A stretch of DNA of 64,000 bases, from assembly GCF_016863655.1 (NCBI RefSeq), contig NZ_BOPH01000043.1, positions 124,001 through 188,000 on the forward strand, given 5' to 3'. The translations under genes were made by a program, and so were the position numbers. Origin of the DNA: Virgisporangium ochraceum (GTDB lineage Bacteria > Actinomycetota > Actinomycetes > Mycobacteriales > Micromonosporaceae). The number at the start of each line of letters is the position of its first letter. Positions within the stretch are counted from its first letter, which is position 1. The notes below the pieces were generated by a model. The model worked only from the letters and a program-made list of their open reading frames with translations. It was not told the origin of the DNA and did no database searches. This document shows, one piece after another, positions 24,656 through 33,869 of this stretch.

Positions 24656-24820
24656 TCAGCCGTAGACGAGCCGCAGCGCCCCGGCCGTCACCGACATGAG
24701 CGCCATCACCCCGAACAGCGCCACGGCCTTGGTCGACGCGCCCTGCTGGCGCATCGACCACGCCCCACCGATGAGTACGCCGCCGAGCGCGAAAAGAACG
24801 ACAGTGAGTACGCCACTCAC
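24656..24820 (-). CDS. 54-residue two-helix membrane protein in his operon
   Basis: Starting at GTG in the GTGA overlap with hisB, the frame encodes VSGVLTVVLFALGGVLIGGAWS, a short basic loop MRQQGASTK, and AVALFGVMALMSVTAGALRLVYG. This is a two-helix hairpin protein. No family is recognised. The tight overlap and lack of another frame support a real gene. It lies between hisB and hisH. Confidence 0.65.
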   Translation of the reverse strand: MSGVLTVVLFALGGVLIGGAWSMRQQGASTKAVALFGVMALMSVTAGALRLVYG

Positions 24821-25431
24821 AGGACGCCTTTCGTGCTCGGCACCTGCCCGGCATTGCGCGGGTCGACCGCGACGGCCTCGCGCAGTGCCCGCGCCACGGC
24901 CTTGAACTGCGCCTCGACCACGTGGTGCGCGTCGGGCTGCGCACCCGGCCGCGACGCCCGCAGCACGCTCACGTGCAGGGTGATCTTCGCCGTGTGCCCG
25001 AAGGACTCCCAGATGTGCCGGGTGAGGCTCGTCGGGTACACCGGGCCGATGTAGGGGGCGATGTTCGTCGGCTCGTCGTGCACCACGTACGGGCGCCCCG
25101 ACAGGTCGACACTCGCCTGCACCAGGACCTCGTCGAGCGGCACGATCGCGCTGCCGAACCGGGTGAGGCCGGTCTTGTCGCCGAGCGCGTCGGCGAAGGC
25201 GGTGCCGAGCGCGAGCGCGGTGTCCTCGACCGTGTGGTGCGCGTCGACCTCGAGGTCGCCGGTGGTGTGCACGCGCAGGTCGAACCCGCCGTGCTTGCCG
25301 AGCTGGGACAGCATGTGGTCGTAGAACCCGATGCCGGTCGCGATGTCCAGCGAGCCCGACCCGTCGAGGTCGACCCGCACGAGCACCTTGCTCTCGTGGG
25401 TGTTGCGTTCAACGCGCCCGACGCGTCCCAT
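24817..25431 (-). CDS. hisB: Imidazoleglycerol-phosphate dehydratase HisB
   Basis: The 204-residue enzyme dehydrates imidazole glycerol phosphate to imidazole acetol phosphate using two manganese ions. The metal motifs are FYDHML, DAHHTVED and DAHHVVEA. It has no phosphatase domain, as usual outside enterobacteria. The ATG directly abuts the hisC stop with no spacing. Its end overlaps the 54-residue gene. Confidence 0.97.
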   Translation of the reverse strand: MGRVGRVERNTHESKVLVRVDLDGSGSLDIATGIGFYDHMLSQLGKHGGFDLRVHTTGDLEVDAHHTVEDTALALGTAFADALGDKTGLTRFGSAIVPLDEVLVQASVDLSGRPYVVHDEPTNIAPYIGPVYPTSLTRHIWESFGHTAKITLHVSVLRASRPGAQPDAHHVVEAQFKAVARALREAVAVDPRNAGQVPSTKGVL

Positions 25432-26529
25432 TTACAGAACCTCTCTGATCGCCCGCAGGAACGCGTCGGTCTCCTCCGGCGTGCCGGCGGTGACGCGCAA
25501 CCACCCGGCCAACCCCACATCGCGCACGAGCACGCCGCGGTCGAGCAGCGCGTGCCACACCGCCGACTGGTCGTCGAAGCGTCCGAACAGCACGAAGTTG
25601 GCGTCGCTGTCGGCGACGGTCAGGCCGTCCTTCCGGAGCTCGTCGACGATCCGGTCCCGCTGCCGCTTGATGGCGTCCACTGTGGACAGCAGCGCCGGCG
25701 CCTGGCCGACCGCCGCCCGCGCGGCGGCCTGGGTGAGCGAGGACAGGTGGTACGGCAGCCGCACCAGCAGCACCGCGTCGACCACGGCCGGGTCGGCCGC
25801 GAGGTAGCCGACGCGGCCGCCGGCGAACGCGAACGCCTTGCTCATGGTGCGCGTGACGACGAGGCGCGGGTGCCCGGCGAGCGACCCGAGCGCGCTCGCT
25901 GTGCCCTCCCGGGCGAACTCGGCGTAGGCCTCGTCGACGATCACCATGCCGGGTGCCTCGTTCAGCACCGCCTCGATCACGTCGGGCTGCAGCGCGGTGC
26001 CGGTCGGGTTGTTCGGCGAGCAGAGGAACACGAGGTCGGGCCGGTGCTCGCGCACCTGCGCGACCGCCTCGCCGGGGCCGAGGTCGAAGTCCTTTCCGCG
26101 CCGGCCCGCGATCCACTCCGTACCGGTGCCCGCGCACAGCAGCGGGTGCATCGAGTAGCTCGGCGTGAAGCCCAGCGCCGTCCGGCCGGGCCCGCCGAAC
26201 GCCTGCAGCAGCTGCTGCTGGATCTCGTTCGAACCGTTCGCCGCCCACACGTTGGCCGCGGTGAGACCGTGGCCGAGGTAGGCGGCGAGGTCCGCGCGCA
26301 GGGCCTGCGCGTCGCGGTCGGGGTAGCGGTTCAGGTCCCGGAGGACGCCCGTGAGCGCCTTCTCGATCGCCACCGCGACCGGTTCCGGCAGCGGGTAGGA
26401 GTTCTCGTTCGTGTTCAGCCGCACGGCGACGTCGAGCTGCGGCGCGCCGTACGGCGTGAGCCCCTTGAGCTCGTCCCGGATCGGCAGGCTCGTCGCTTCT
26501 GTGTGCGACTCCTCCACTGTTCCGGTCAT
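25432..26529 (-). CDS. hisC: Histidinol-phosphate aminotransferase HisC
   Basis: The 365-residue fold-type I PLP enzyme transfers an amino group to imidazole acetol phosphate. The PLP lysine is K231 in TRTMSKAFAFAGGRVGY, with NENSYPLP near 41-48, SPNNPTGT at 171-178 and IVDEAY at 197-202. The ATG shares ATGA with the hisD stop. Confidence 0.96.
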   Translation of the reverse strand: MTGTVEESHTEATSLPIRDELKGLTPYGAPQLDVAVRLNTNENSYPLPEPVAVAIEKALTGVLRDLNRYPDRDAQALRADLAAYLGHGLTAANVWAANGSNEIQQQLLQAFGGPGRTALGFTPSYSMHPLLCAGTGTEWIAGRRGKDFDLGPGEAVAQVREHRPDLVFLCSPNNPTGTALQPDVIEAVLNEAPGMVIVDEAYAEFAREGTASALGSLAGHPRLVVTRTMSKAFAFAGGRVGYLAADPAVVDAVLLVRLPYHLSSLTQAAARAAVGQAPALLSTVDAIKRQRDRIVDELRKDGLTVADSDANFVLFGRFDDQSAVWHALLDRGVLVRDVGLAGWLRVTAGTPEETDAFLRAIREVL

Positions 26530-27818
26530 CGGGGGAACCTCGCCGTCACGGCCTCGCCGTGCGCCGGCAGGTCCTCCGCGTTCGCCAGCGCCACGACGTG
26601 GCCGGCCACCTCGCGCAGCGCCGGCTCGTCGTACTCGATCAGCTGGACGCCGCGCAGGAACGTCTGCACCGACAGGCCGCTCTGGTGCCGGGCGCAGCCG
26701 CCGGTGGGCAGGACGTGGTTCGAGCCGGCGCAGTAGTCGCCGAGCGACACCGGCGACCAGGCGCCGACGAAGATCGCGCCGGCGTTGCGGACCCTCTCCG
26801 CGACGCTCCGGGCGTCTCTGGTCTGGATCTCCAGGTGTTCGGCGGCGTACGCGTCGACCACCGTGAGCCCCTGGGCGAGGTCGTCGACCAGCACGGCCGC
26901 CGACTGCGGACCGGTGAGCGCGGTGGTGACCCGCTCGCTGTGCTTGGTACTGCCGATCCGCGATGCCAGCTGCAGGTCGACCTGATCGGCGAGGGTCACC
27001 GAGGGCGTGACCAGCACGCTGGCCGCCATCGGGTCGTGCTCGGCCTGGCTGATCAGGTCGGCGGCGACGTGCACCGGGTCGGCGGTGTCGTCGGCGAGGA
27101 TCGCGATCTCGGTGGGCCCGGCCTCCGCGTCGATGCCGACCTCACCACGCAGTAGCCGCTTCGCGGCCGTGACCCACACGTTGCCGGGACCGGTGATCAG
27201 GTCGACCGGCTCGCACTCGCCGGGGATGCCGTACCCGAGCATCGCGATGGACTGGCCGCCGCCCACCGCGTACACCTCGGTGACCCCGAGGAGCGAGCAG
27301 GCGGCCATCACCGCCGGGTGCGGAAGGCCGGTCTCGCGCTGCGGCGGGCTGGCGACCGCGATCCCCTCGACGCCGGCGGTCTGCGCCGGCACCACGTTCA
27401 TGACCACGCTGGACGGGTACGCGGCGAGCCCGCCGGGCACGTACAGCCCGACCCGCCGCACCGGGATCCACCGCTGCGTGACGGTGCCGCCGGGCACCAG
27501 GGTCGTGGTGACCTCGGTGCGCCGCTGGTCGGCGTGCACCGTGCGGGCCCGCCCGATCGACTCCAGCAGCGCCGCCCGCACGTCGGCGTCGAGGGCGTCG
27601 GCGGCCCGCCCGAGTGCCTCGACCGGCACCCGCAGCCGCGCCAGCTCGACCCCGTCGAACTTCCGGGTGGCGGCGCGCACCGCGTCGGCCCCATGCTCGC
27701 GCACCGACTCGACGATCGGCCGCATCGCCTCGGTGGCGGCGGTGACGTCGATGGCGGCTCGGGGCAGGAGACGGCGCGGGTCGGTCGTGGAACCGCGCAG
27801 GTCGATCCGGGTCAACAC
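26526..27818 (-). CDS. hisD: Histidinol dehydrogenase HisD
   Basis: The 430-residue zinc enzyme oxidises histidinol to histidine in two NAD-dependent steps. The zinc and catalytic signature GSNHVLPTGGCARHQSGLSV and the SQAEHDP segment are present. The GTG start at 27818 was chosen because homology begins LTRIDLRGS and because TAGACT lies 7 bases upstream, fitting a leaderless transcript. It is the first gene of the his operon here; hisG, hisI and hisE are not in the window. Confidence 0.95.
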   Translation of the reverse strand: MLTRIDLRGSTTDPRRLLPRAAIDVTAATEAMRPIVESVREHGADAVRAATRKFDGVELARLRVPVEALGRAADALDADVRAALLESIGRARTVHADQRRTEVTTTLVPGGTVTQRWIPVRRVGLYVPGGLAAYPSSVVMNVVPAQTAGVEGIAVASPPQRETGLPHPAVMAACSLLGVTEVYAVGGGQSIAMLGYGIPGECEPVDLITGPGNVWVTAAKRLLRGEVGIDAEAGPTEIAILADDTADPVHVAADLISQAEHDPMAASVLVTPSVTLADQVDLQLASRIGSTKHSERVTTALTGPQSAAVLVDDLAQGLTVVDAYAAEHLEIQTRDARSVAERVRNAGAIFVGAWSPVSLGDYCAGSNHVLPTGGCARHQSGLSVQTFLRGVQLIEYDEPALREVAGHVVALANAEDLPAHGEAVTARFPR

Positions 27819-27825
27819 CCGGACA

Positions 27826-27831
27826 AGTCTA
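27826..27831 (-). promoter_or_regulatory. Candidate -10 of the his operon (leaderless)
   Basis: TAGACT on the minus strand ends 7 bases before the hisD GTG, so transcription would begin at the start codon. No clear -35 is seen. Intergenic 27819-27977 serves both hisD and the divergent LON-domain gene. Confidence 0.5.
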
Positions 27832-27965
27832 GGTCGTGCCCGGTGCGACCCGATCGCGCCCGTTCCCGTGTCCGACGGATGGACACGCTCCCACGGACCG
27901 GTGGGCCGGGGCGGCCGCGTCCGGCACGGCGACCGGGTTACCGGGCAGGTGGGGCCGGTGCGGGT

Positions 27966-27971
27966 TAGTCT
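27966..27971 (+). promoter_or_regulatory. Candidate -10 of the LON-domain gene (leaderless)
   Basis: TAGTCT lies 6 bases before the GTG at 27978. The spacing predicts a transcript starting at or next to the start codon, mirroring the hisD arrangement on the other strand. Confidence 0.5.
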
Positions 27972-27977
27972 TTGGCC

Positions 27978-28673
27978 GTGACCGCGCGGCTGCCACTGTT
28001 CCCGCTCGGCACGGTGCTGTTCCCCGGGCTCGTCCTGCCGCTGCACATCTTCGAGCCGCGCTACCGCACGCTCGTCCGCGATCTCATGAACCTGCCCGCC
28101 GACCAGTCGCGCGAGTTCGGCGTGGTGGCGATCAAGGGTGGCTGGGAGGTGCCGGCGAATGCCGGCGGCCTCACCGCTGGCGGCTCCCTCACCCTGTACG
28201 AGGTGGGCTGCACGGCCGAGATCCGGCAGGTCACCGAGCATCCCGACGGCCGGTTCGACCTGGTGACCGTGGGCCGGCGGCGGTTCCGTACCCGGGAACT
28301 GGTCGACGGGTCCGCGCCTTACCTCGTCGGCGACGTCGACCTGCTGGGCGAGCCGACCGGCGACGAACTGCTGGCCGAGCGCCTGGCGACCACGGTGCTC
28401 GACCTGTTCCAGAAGTACCTGACGCTGATGCGCCAGCAGCGGCCGGAGGTCGGCGAGCAGCTACCCGACCGGCCGGGCGTGCTGTCCTACCTGGTGGCGG
28501 CGAGCGCGGCGCTGTCGCTGGAGGACCGGCAGCGCCTGCTGGCCTCCGACGACACGGTGCGCCGGCTGCGGGCCGAGCGCACGCTGCTGCGCCGCGAGGT
28601 CACGCTGCTCAGCCGGCTGCGGGCGGTGCCGGCGCCGCTCGGTGAGCTGACGTCTCCGGCCAGCCCTAACTGA
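27978..28673 (+). CDS. LON substrate-binding domain protein (stand-alone)
   Basis: The 231-residue protein begins LPLFPLGTVLFPGLVLPLHIFEPRYR, the hallmark of the Lon N-terminal (LAN/PUA-like) domain, and lacks the AAA and protease domains. Such proteins are widespread in actinobacteria with unknown function, perhaps as adaptor or regulatory factors. GTG at 27978 is preferred to the TTG at 27972 because of the TAGTCT box. Its stop overlaps the convergent DUF2567 gene by 8 bases. Confidence 0.85.
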   Translation: MTARLPLFPLGTVLFPGLVLPLHIFEPRYRTLVRDLMNLPADQSREFGVVAIKGGWEVPANAGGLTAGGSLTLYEVGCTAEIRQVTEHPDGRFDLVTVGRRRFRTRELVDGSAPYLVGDVDLLGEPTGDELLAERLATTVLDLFQKYLTLMRQQRPEVGEQLPDRPGVLSYLVAASAALSLEDRQRLLASDDTVRRLRAERTLLRREVTLLSRLRAVPAPLGELTSPASPN

Positions 28674-29685
28674 CCTTCCCCGGCGCGTCGCCTCCCGGCT
28701 GCGCGGCGGCCGGCTGACCCTGGAGCGGTTCGCCTCCGGGCTGCGTGGGCGGGCCGCCCGGTGGTCCCTGCTCGGGGTACTGCGGGCCCGGACCCTGCTG
28801 CGGATACGGCGGCGCGCCCGGACCCTGCTGCGGGTACGGCGGCGCGCCCGGGCCCGGGTACGGCGGCCCGTCCGGGCCGGGGTACGGCGGCATGAAGTGC
28901 ACCGGCGCGCGCTCGGGCCGCAGGCTCGCCGTCGGGTAGAAGCCGGCGAGGAACGTGTAGATGGCGACCGCGATCATCGCCTGCACCAGCACCGCGCCCT
29001 GGATCTTGAACCCGGCCAGGTCGATGATCGCCGAGTACACCTTGACCGGGATCTCGAACCGGGTGCCGACCGGCGCGTCCGTCAGCAGCCGGCGGTACTC
29101 CGCGAGGCCGATCCGCTGGCCGAGCCAGGCCATCAGCGTGGCGCCGGCCACCGAGCCGATCGCGAGCCCGGTGAGCATGATCGGACCCCGCCGCCGGCGC
29201 AGCAGCAGCCACACCGCCACCGCGGAGACGATGCCGAGGCCGGCGGTCATGAGCAGGTAGACGCTCTCGCCGGCGACGTACCCCTCCGGGTTCGGTTGGG
29301 TGTACACCGCGCCGTTGGCCGACATCTCCAGCACCGTGCGCGGGCTGATCGCCTCCCAGACGTACGCGAGGCCGGCGCCGAGCCCGGTCAGCACCACGGC
29401 GACCACGAGCGCGGCGAGGATCTCGATCAGCCAGTCGCGCGGCGTGGTGCGGACGGCCGGCTCGTCGACCACCGGCACCCAGTCGGGCGGCGGGGCGGCG
29501 TACCCGGGCTCGCCGTTACCGACCGCGCCCGGCCCGATCGCCCAGATCGGCTGGTCGGCCGGTGGCGCGGGCTTCGACAGGTCGACCGGCTGCGCGCCCG
29601 TCGCTGGCGCCGACGCCGGCTCGGGCACGGCGGGGGCCGCCGGCGTCTCCGGATGCTCGTGCGGCTCGGATGGTGGCGAACTCAC
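28666..29685 (-). CDS. DUF2567-like membrane protein with proline-rich tails
   Basis: The 339-residue protein has a Pro/Ala-rich N-terminus (about 1-80), four membrane helices (about 88-260) and a C-terminal tail of PPYPQQGPG-type repeats. The segment VWEAISPRTVLEMSANGAVY and the LLRRRRGPIMLTG loop resemble DUF2567 proteins. The GTG start at 29685 was picked because AGGA lies about 9 bases upstream. Function is unknown. The repeats encode about four copies of GAPPYPQQGP, visible as near-identical 30-base units at 28795-28870. Confidence 0.7.
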   Translation of the reverse strand: MSSPPSEPHEHPETPAAPAVPEPASAPATGAQPVDLSKPAPPADQPIWAIGPGAVGNGEPGYAAPPPDWVPVVDEPAVRTTPRDWLIEILAALVVAVVLTGLGAGLAYVWEAISPRTVLEMSANGAVYTQPNPEGYVAGESVYLLMTAGLGIVSAVAVWLLLRRRRGPIMLTGLAIGSVAGATLMAWLGQRIGLAEYRRLLTDAPVGTRFEIPVKVYSAIIDLAGFKIQGAVLVQAMIAVAIYTFLAGFYPTASLRPERAPVHFMPPYPGPDGPPYPGPGAPPYPQQGPGAPPYPQQGPGPQYPEQGPPGGPPTQPGGEPLQGQPAAAQPGGDAPGKVS

Positions 29686-29754
29686 CTTGTGATCCTGCCA
29701 CGCGACTCCAAGGGCCGGCTGCTGGTCCTGGGGCGGCGGGTGCAAACAGCAGGG

Positions 29755-32700
29755 TCAGCTCGCCAGGGACCCCGGGCCCAGGAGTGCCTTCAGGTCGCCC
29801 ATCAGCGCCGGCGTGGCGTTGACCCGCAGCGGACCCAGCCGCAGCAGCGTGCTCCGGCTGCCGTTGACCAGCTTGAGGTGCACCTCGGCCGAGCCGGGAT
29901 GGCTGGCCAGCACCTCCTTGAGCCGCTCGACCAGCGGCGGCGTGCACCGCGACGGCGGCAGCGCCAGGACCACCGGCTTGTGGTCGTCGGGCGCGCTGAT
30001 GTCGGGGATCGACAGGTCCATCGCCATCAGCCGGGGCTGGTCGTCACGCCGGTCCACCCGGCCTTTGACCACGACGATCGCGTCCTCCGCGATGTACTGG
30101 CCGACGAGTTCGTACGTGTTCGGGAAGAACAGGGCCTCGACGGCACCGGTGAGGTCCTCCAGCGACGCCGACGCCCACGCCTTGCCCTGCTTGGTGATCC
30201 GCCGCTGCACGCCGGAGAGGATGCCGGCGAGCGTGATGACCGAGCCGTCGCTCACCTCTTCGGCGAGGCGGCCGATCTGCATGTCGGCGGCCTTGTTCAG
30301 CACGTGCTCCAGCCCGAACAGCGGGTGGTCGCTGACGTAGAGGCCGAGCATCTCCCGCTCGAATGCCAGCAGGTCGGCCTTGTCCCACTCGCTCGTCGGG
30401 ATCGGTGGCGTGACCACGAGGCCCGGGTCGCTGGACGAGTCGCCGTCGTCGAACATCGAGCCGAAGAGGTCGAACTGGCCCACGGCCTCGTTCTTCTTGA
30501 CCCCGATGAACGCGTCGATCGCGTCGGCGTGCACGGCGAGCAGGCCCTTGCGGGTGTGCCCCATCGAGTCGAACGCGCCGGCCTTGATCAGCGATTCGAT
30601 GCTCTTCTTGTTGCAGGCGACCTGGTCGACCTTGCGCAGGTAGTCGTAGAAGTCGGTGTAGTCGCCCTTCTCCTTGCGGCACCGCATGATCGCCTCGACC
30701 ACGTTGACGCCGACGTTGCGCACCGCGCCCAGGCCGAACCGGATGTCCTTGCCGACCGCGGTGAACCGCAGCGACGACGCGTTGACGTCGGGCGGCAGCA
30801 CCTTGATGCCCATGCGCCGGCACTCGGCCAGGTACACGGCCGACTTGTCCTTGTCGTCGCCGACGCTGGTGAGCAGCGCCGCCATGTACTCGGGCGCGTA
30901 GTTGGCCTTCAGGTACGCGGTCCAGTAGGAGACCAGTCCGTACCCGGCGGTGTGCGCCTTGTTGAACGCGTAGTCGGAGAACGGGACGAGGATGTCCCAC
31001 AGCGTCTTGATCGACTCAGCGGAGTAGCCGTTGGCCTTCATGCCCTCGGAGAAGGGCTTGTACTCCTTGTCGAGGATCTCCTTCTTCTTCTTGCCCATCG
31101 CACGGCGGAGCAGGTCGGCGGCGCCGAGCGTGTAGCCGGCCAGCTTCTGCGCGATCGCCATGACCTGTTCCTGGTACACGATCAGGCCGTAGGTGTCGCC
31201 GAGGATCTCCGACAGCGGCTCGGCCAGCTCCGGGTGGATCGGCACGACCGGCTTGCGGTTGTTCTTGCGGTCGGCGTACTCGTTGTGGGCGTTGGCGCCC
31301 ATCGGGCCGGGCCGGTACAGCGCGAGGACGGCGGAGATGTCCTCGAAGTTGTCGGGGACCATCGAGCGCAGCAGCGAGCGCATCGGGCCGCCGTCGAGCT
31401 GGAACACGCCCAGGGTGTCGCCGCGGGCCAGCAGCTCGTACGCCGCCTTGTTGTCGAGCTTGAGCTCCTCCAGAACGAGTTCCTCGCCCCGGTTCTCCTT
31501 GATGGAGATGAGGCAGTCGTCCATGACGGTGAGGTTGCGCAGCCCCAGGAAGTCCATCTTCAGCAGGCCGATGGACTCGCACGCGCCCATGTCCCACTGG
31601 GTGATGATCGCGCCGTCCTGCTCGCGCTTGTGGATCGGCAGGACGTCGACGAGCGGGTCACGGCTGAGGATCACGCCGGCCGCGTGCACACCCCACTGCC
31701 GCTTGAGCCCTTCCAGGCCCTTCGCGGTGTCGACGATCTTCGCGACCTCGGCGTCGGACTCGTACAGCTGCCGGAACTCGACCGCCTCCGGGTACCGCTT
31801 GTGGCTCGGGTCGAAGATGCCGGTGAGCGGGATGTCCTTGCCCATCACCGGCGGCGGCATGGCCTTGGTGATTCGGTCGCCCATCGCGAACGGGTACCCG
31901 AGCACGCGCGCGGCGTCCTTGATGGCCGCCTTCGCCTTGATCGTGCCGTACGTGATGATCTGCGCGACCCGCGCCTCGCCGTACCGCTCGGTGGCGTACC
32001 GGATCATGTCGCCGCGCCGACGCTCGTCGAAGTCCATGTCGATGTCGGGCATCGAGATGCGGTCGGGGTTGAGGAACCGCTCGAACAGCAGGCCGTGCGG
32101 GATCGGGTCGAGCTCGGTGATGCCGAGCGCGTAGGCGATCAACGCGCCGGCGGCCGACCCACGGCCCGGGCCGACCCGGATGCCCTCCTTCTTCGCGTGC
32201 GCGACGAGGTCGGCGGTGACCAGGAAGTAGCCGGGGAAGCCCATCTTGCAGATGACGTCGAGCTCGTACTCGGCCTGCTTCGCGTGGCCCTCCGGCACGC
32301 CGCCGGGGAACCTCTTCTCCATGCCGCGGCGCACCTCGGCGCGCAGGAAGCTCTCCTCGGTCTCCCCCTCGGGCACCGGGAACTGCGGCATGAGGTTCCG
32401 TGACGCGAACACCGACTTGTAGTCGCCGATCTTCTCGGCGATCTCGAGCGTGTTGTCACAGGCGCCGGGCACCTCGGCGTCCCAGAGCTTGCGCATCTGC
32501 TCGGCCGACTTCAGGTAGAAGTCGCGCGCGTCGAACTTGAACCGCTTCGGGTCGGCCAGCGTCGACCCGGACTGCACGCACAGCAGCACCTCGTGCGCGT
32601 CGTGGTCGGCCTCGAACGTGTAGTGCAGGTCGTTCGTGGCGACCGGCTTGAGGTTCAACCGCTTGCCGAGGCGGATGAGGTCCTGCCGGATGCGGGTCTC

Positions 32701-33285
32701 GATGTCGAGCCCGTGGTCCATCAGCTCGAGGTAGAAGTTGTCGGCGCCGAAGATGTCCCGGAATTCGGCGGCCGACTCGCACGCCTTCTCGAAGTTGCCG
32801 ATGCGCAGCCACGTCTGCACCTCGCCCGACGGGCAGCCCGTGGTGGCAATGATGCCCTTGCCGTACTGGTTCAGCAGTTCGCGGTCGGCCCGGGGCTTGT
32901 AGAAGAAGCCCTCCAGGCTCGCGCGGCTGCCGAGCCGGAACAGGTTGTGCAGGCCGTCGGCGTCGGCGGCGAGCATCGTCATGTGGGTGTAGGCACCGGA
33001 CCCGGAGACGTCGTTCTCGCCGCCGTCGGCCCAGCGCACCCGCGTACGGTCGCCGCGGTGCGTGCCGGGTGTGAGGTACGCCTCGGTGCCGATGATCGGC
33101 TTCACCCCGGCGGCGGTCGCCTGCTGGTAGAAGTCGTAGGCCCCGTAGATGTTGCCGTGGTCGGTCATCGCCAGAGCGGGCATACCCAGGCGGCTGGTCT
33201 CCTGGAAGAGCTGCTTGAGCCGGGCCGCGCCGTCGAGCATCGAGTACTCGGTGTGCACGTGGAGATGCACGAACGAGTCACTCAT
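29755..33285 (-). CDS. dnaE: DNA polymerase III alpha subunit DnaE
   Basis: The replicative polymerase alpha subunit, 1176 residues. An N-terminal PHP domain (FVHLHVHTEYSMLDGA, TDHGNIYG) is followed by the C-family polymerase core with MPDIDMDFDE (412-421, metal aspartates D414 and D416) and KMDFLGLRNLTVM, then helix-hairpin-helix and OB segments. The ATG at 33285 has GGGGGA upstream; upstream sequence lacks homology. The PHP metal ligands appear intact, so proofreading by PHP is possible as in mycobacteria; that is inference. Confidence 0.97.
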   Translation of the reverse strand: MSDSFVHLHVHTEYSMLDGAARLKQLFQETSRLGMPALAMTDHGNIYGAYDFYQQATAAGVKPIIGTEAYLTPGTHRGDRTRVRWADGGENDVSGSGAYTHMTMLAADADGLHNLFRLGSRASLEGFFYKPRADRELLNQYGKGIIATTGCPSGEVQTWLRIGNFEKACESAAEFRDIFGADNFYLELMDHGLDIETRIRQDLIRLGKRLNLKPVATNDLHYTFEADHDAHEVLLCVQSGSTLADPKRFKFDARDFYLKSAEQMRKLWDAEVPGACDNTLEIAEKIGDYKSVFASRNLMPQFPVPEGETEESFLRAEVRRGMEKRFPGGVPEGHAKQAEYELDVICKMGFPGYFLVTADLVAHAKKEGIRVGPGRGSAAGALIAYALGITELDPIPHGLLFERFLNPDRISMPDIDMDFDERRRGDMIRYATERYGEARVAQIITYGTIKAKAAIKDAARVLGYPFAMGDRITKAMPPPVMGKDIPLTGIFDPSHKRYPEAVEFRQLYESDAEVAKIVDTAKGLEGLKRQWGVHAAGVILSRDPLVDVLPIHKREQDGAIITQWDMGACESIGLLKMDFLGLRNLTVMDDCLISIKENRGEELVLEELKLDNKAAYELLARGDTLGVFQLDGGPMRSLLRSMVPDNFEDISAVLALYRPGPMGANAHNEYADRKNNRKPVVPIHPELAEPLSEILGDTYGLIVYQEQVMAIAQKLAGYTLGAADLLRRAMGKKKKEILDKEYKPFSEGMKANGYSAESIKTLWDILVPFSDYAFNKAHTAGYGLVSYWTAYLKANYAPEYMAALLTSVGDDKDKSAVYLAECRRMGIKVLPPDVNASSLRFTAVGKDIRFGLGAVRNVGVNVVEAIMRCRKEKGDYTDFYDYLRKVDQVACNKKSIESLIKAGAFDSMGHTRKGLLAVHADAIDAFIGVKKNEAVGQFDLFGSMFDDGDSSSDPGLVVTPPIPTSEWDKADLLAFEREMLGLYVSDHPLFGLEHVLNKAADMQIGRLAEEVSDGSVITLAGILSGVQRRITKQGKAWASASLEDLTGAVEALFFPNTYELVGQYIAEDAIVVVKGRVDRRDDQPRLMAMDLSIPDISAPDDHKPVVLALPPSRCTPPLVERLKEVLASHPGSAEVHLKLVNGSRSTLLRLGPLRVNATPALMGDLKALLGPGSLAS

Positions 33286-33503
33286 CCTGGTCCCCCAATC
33301 AGCCCGCCGAGAGACCCGGGGCACCCCACCCGAGCCGGCACTCACGAGAGCCTAGTCCGTCCGGACACGAGTTCGACCGGTGCGACACGTCGCACCACAC
33401 CGCGGGACAAGGCTGGCACGCTTCATGACTCGTCGTGCCAAAACCCTTACGCGCGGCGCGCACGCGCCGATGTATCCGACACCTACCACCCCCGGGAGGA
33501 TTG

Positions 33504-33671
33504 ATGAGCGAGGCACCAGCGGTGTACCACCCGTCGCCGTTTCCCTCGGCAGAGCACCACGGCGCGCGGCACCGGGCCGGCGGTTGGAGCGGCATGTCCG
33601 CCGTGGTGTGGATCGTCCTCGGTGTCGCGATCGTCGCACTCGCCGCGGTCGGCGTGCTGTTCGCACTCTAG
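33504..33671 (+). CDS. 55-residue tail-anchored membrane protein
   Basis: A GGGAGGA site lies 3 bases before the ATG. The protein has a polar N-terminus (SEAPAVYHPSPFPSAEHHG) and one C-terminal helix MSAVVWIVLGVAIVALAAVGVLFAL reaching the stop. No family is recognised. It diverges from dnaE over 218 bases and is followed by a strong palindrome. Confidence 0.6.
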   Translation: MSEAPAVYHPSPFPSAEHHGARHRAGGWSGMSAVVWIVLGVAIVALAAVGVLFAL

Positions 33672-33723
33672 GGCTGTGACCACAGACGTTGCCCGGGCAC
33701 TCCGCGCCTGTCCCGACGCCGGC

Positions 33724-33778
33724 GGGTGGGAGGTTATCAACATCAAAATCGCCTGTTGATGTTGATAACCTCCCACCC
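33724..33778. repeat. Perfect 23-base inverted repeat between convergent genes
   Basis: Arms at 33724-33746 and 33756-33778 are exact reverse complements (core GGTTATCAACATCAA), with a 9-base loop AATCGCCTG. The arms are AT-richer than the surroundings. The position between the 55-residue gene and the convergent ATPase gene suits a bidirectional terminator, but there is no T-tract, and it resembles the mobile-looking palindromes elsewhere. Confidence 0.85.
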
Positions 33779-33869
33779 ACCCACGATCATCGATGTACGG
33801 GGTGGCAAGGCTCCCGATGTTCACGACAAAACAGGCATACGGACAATCCGAGGCCCGGAAACAGCTCTT

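Noticed and set aside
28897..32403. Very long plus-strand open frame (1168 codons) opposite dnaE
   Set aside because: It is Arg/His/Val-rich antisense to dnaE, whose domains and motifs are complete. High GC keeps the antisense frame open.
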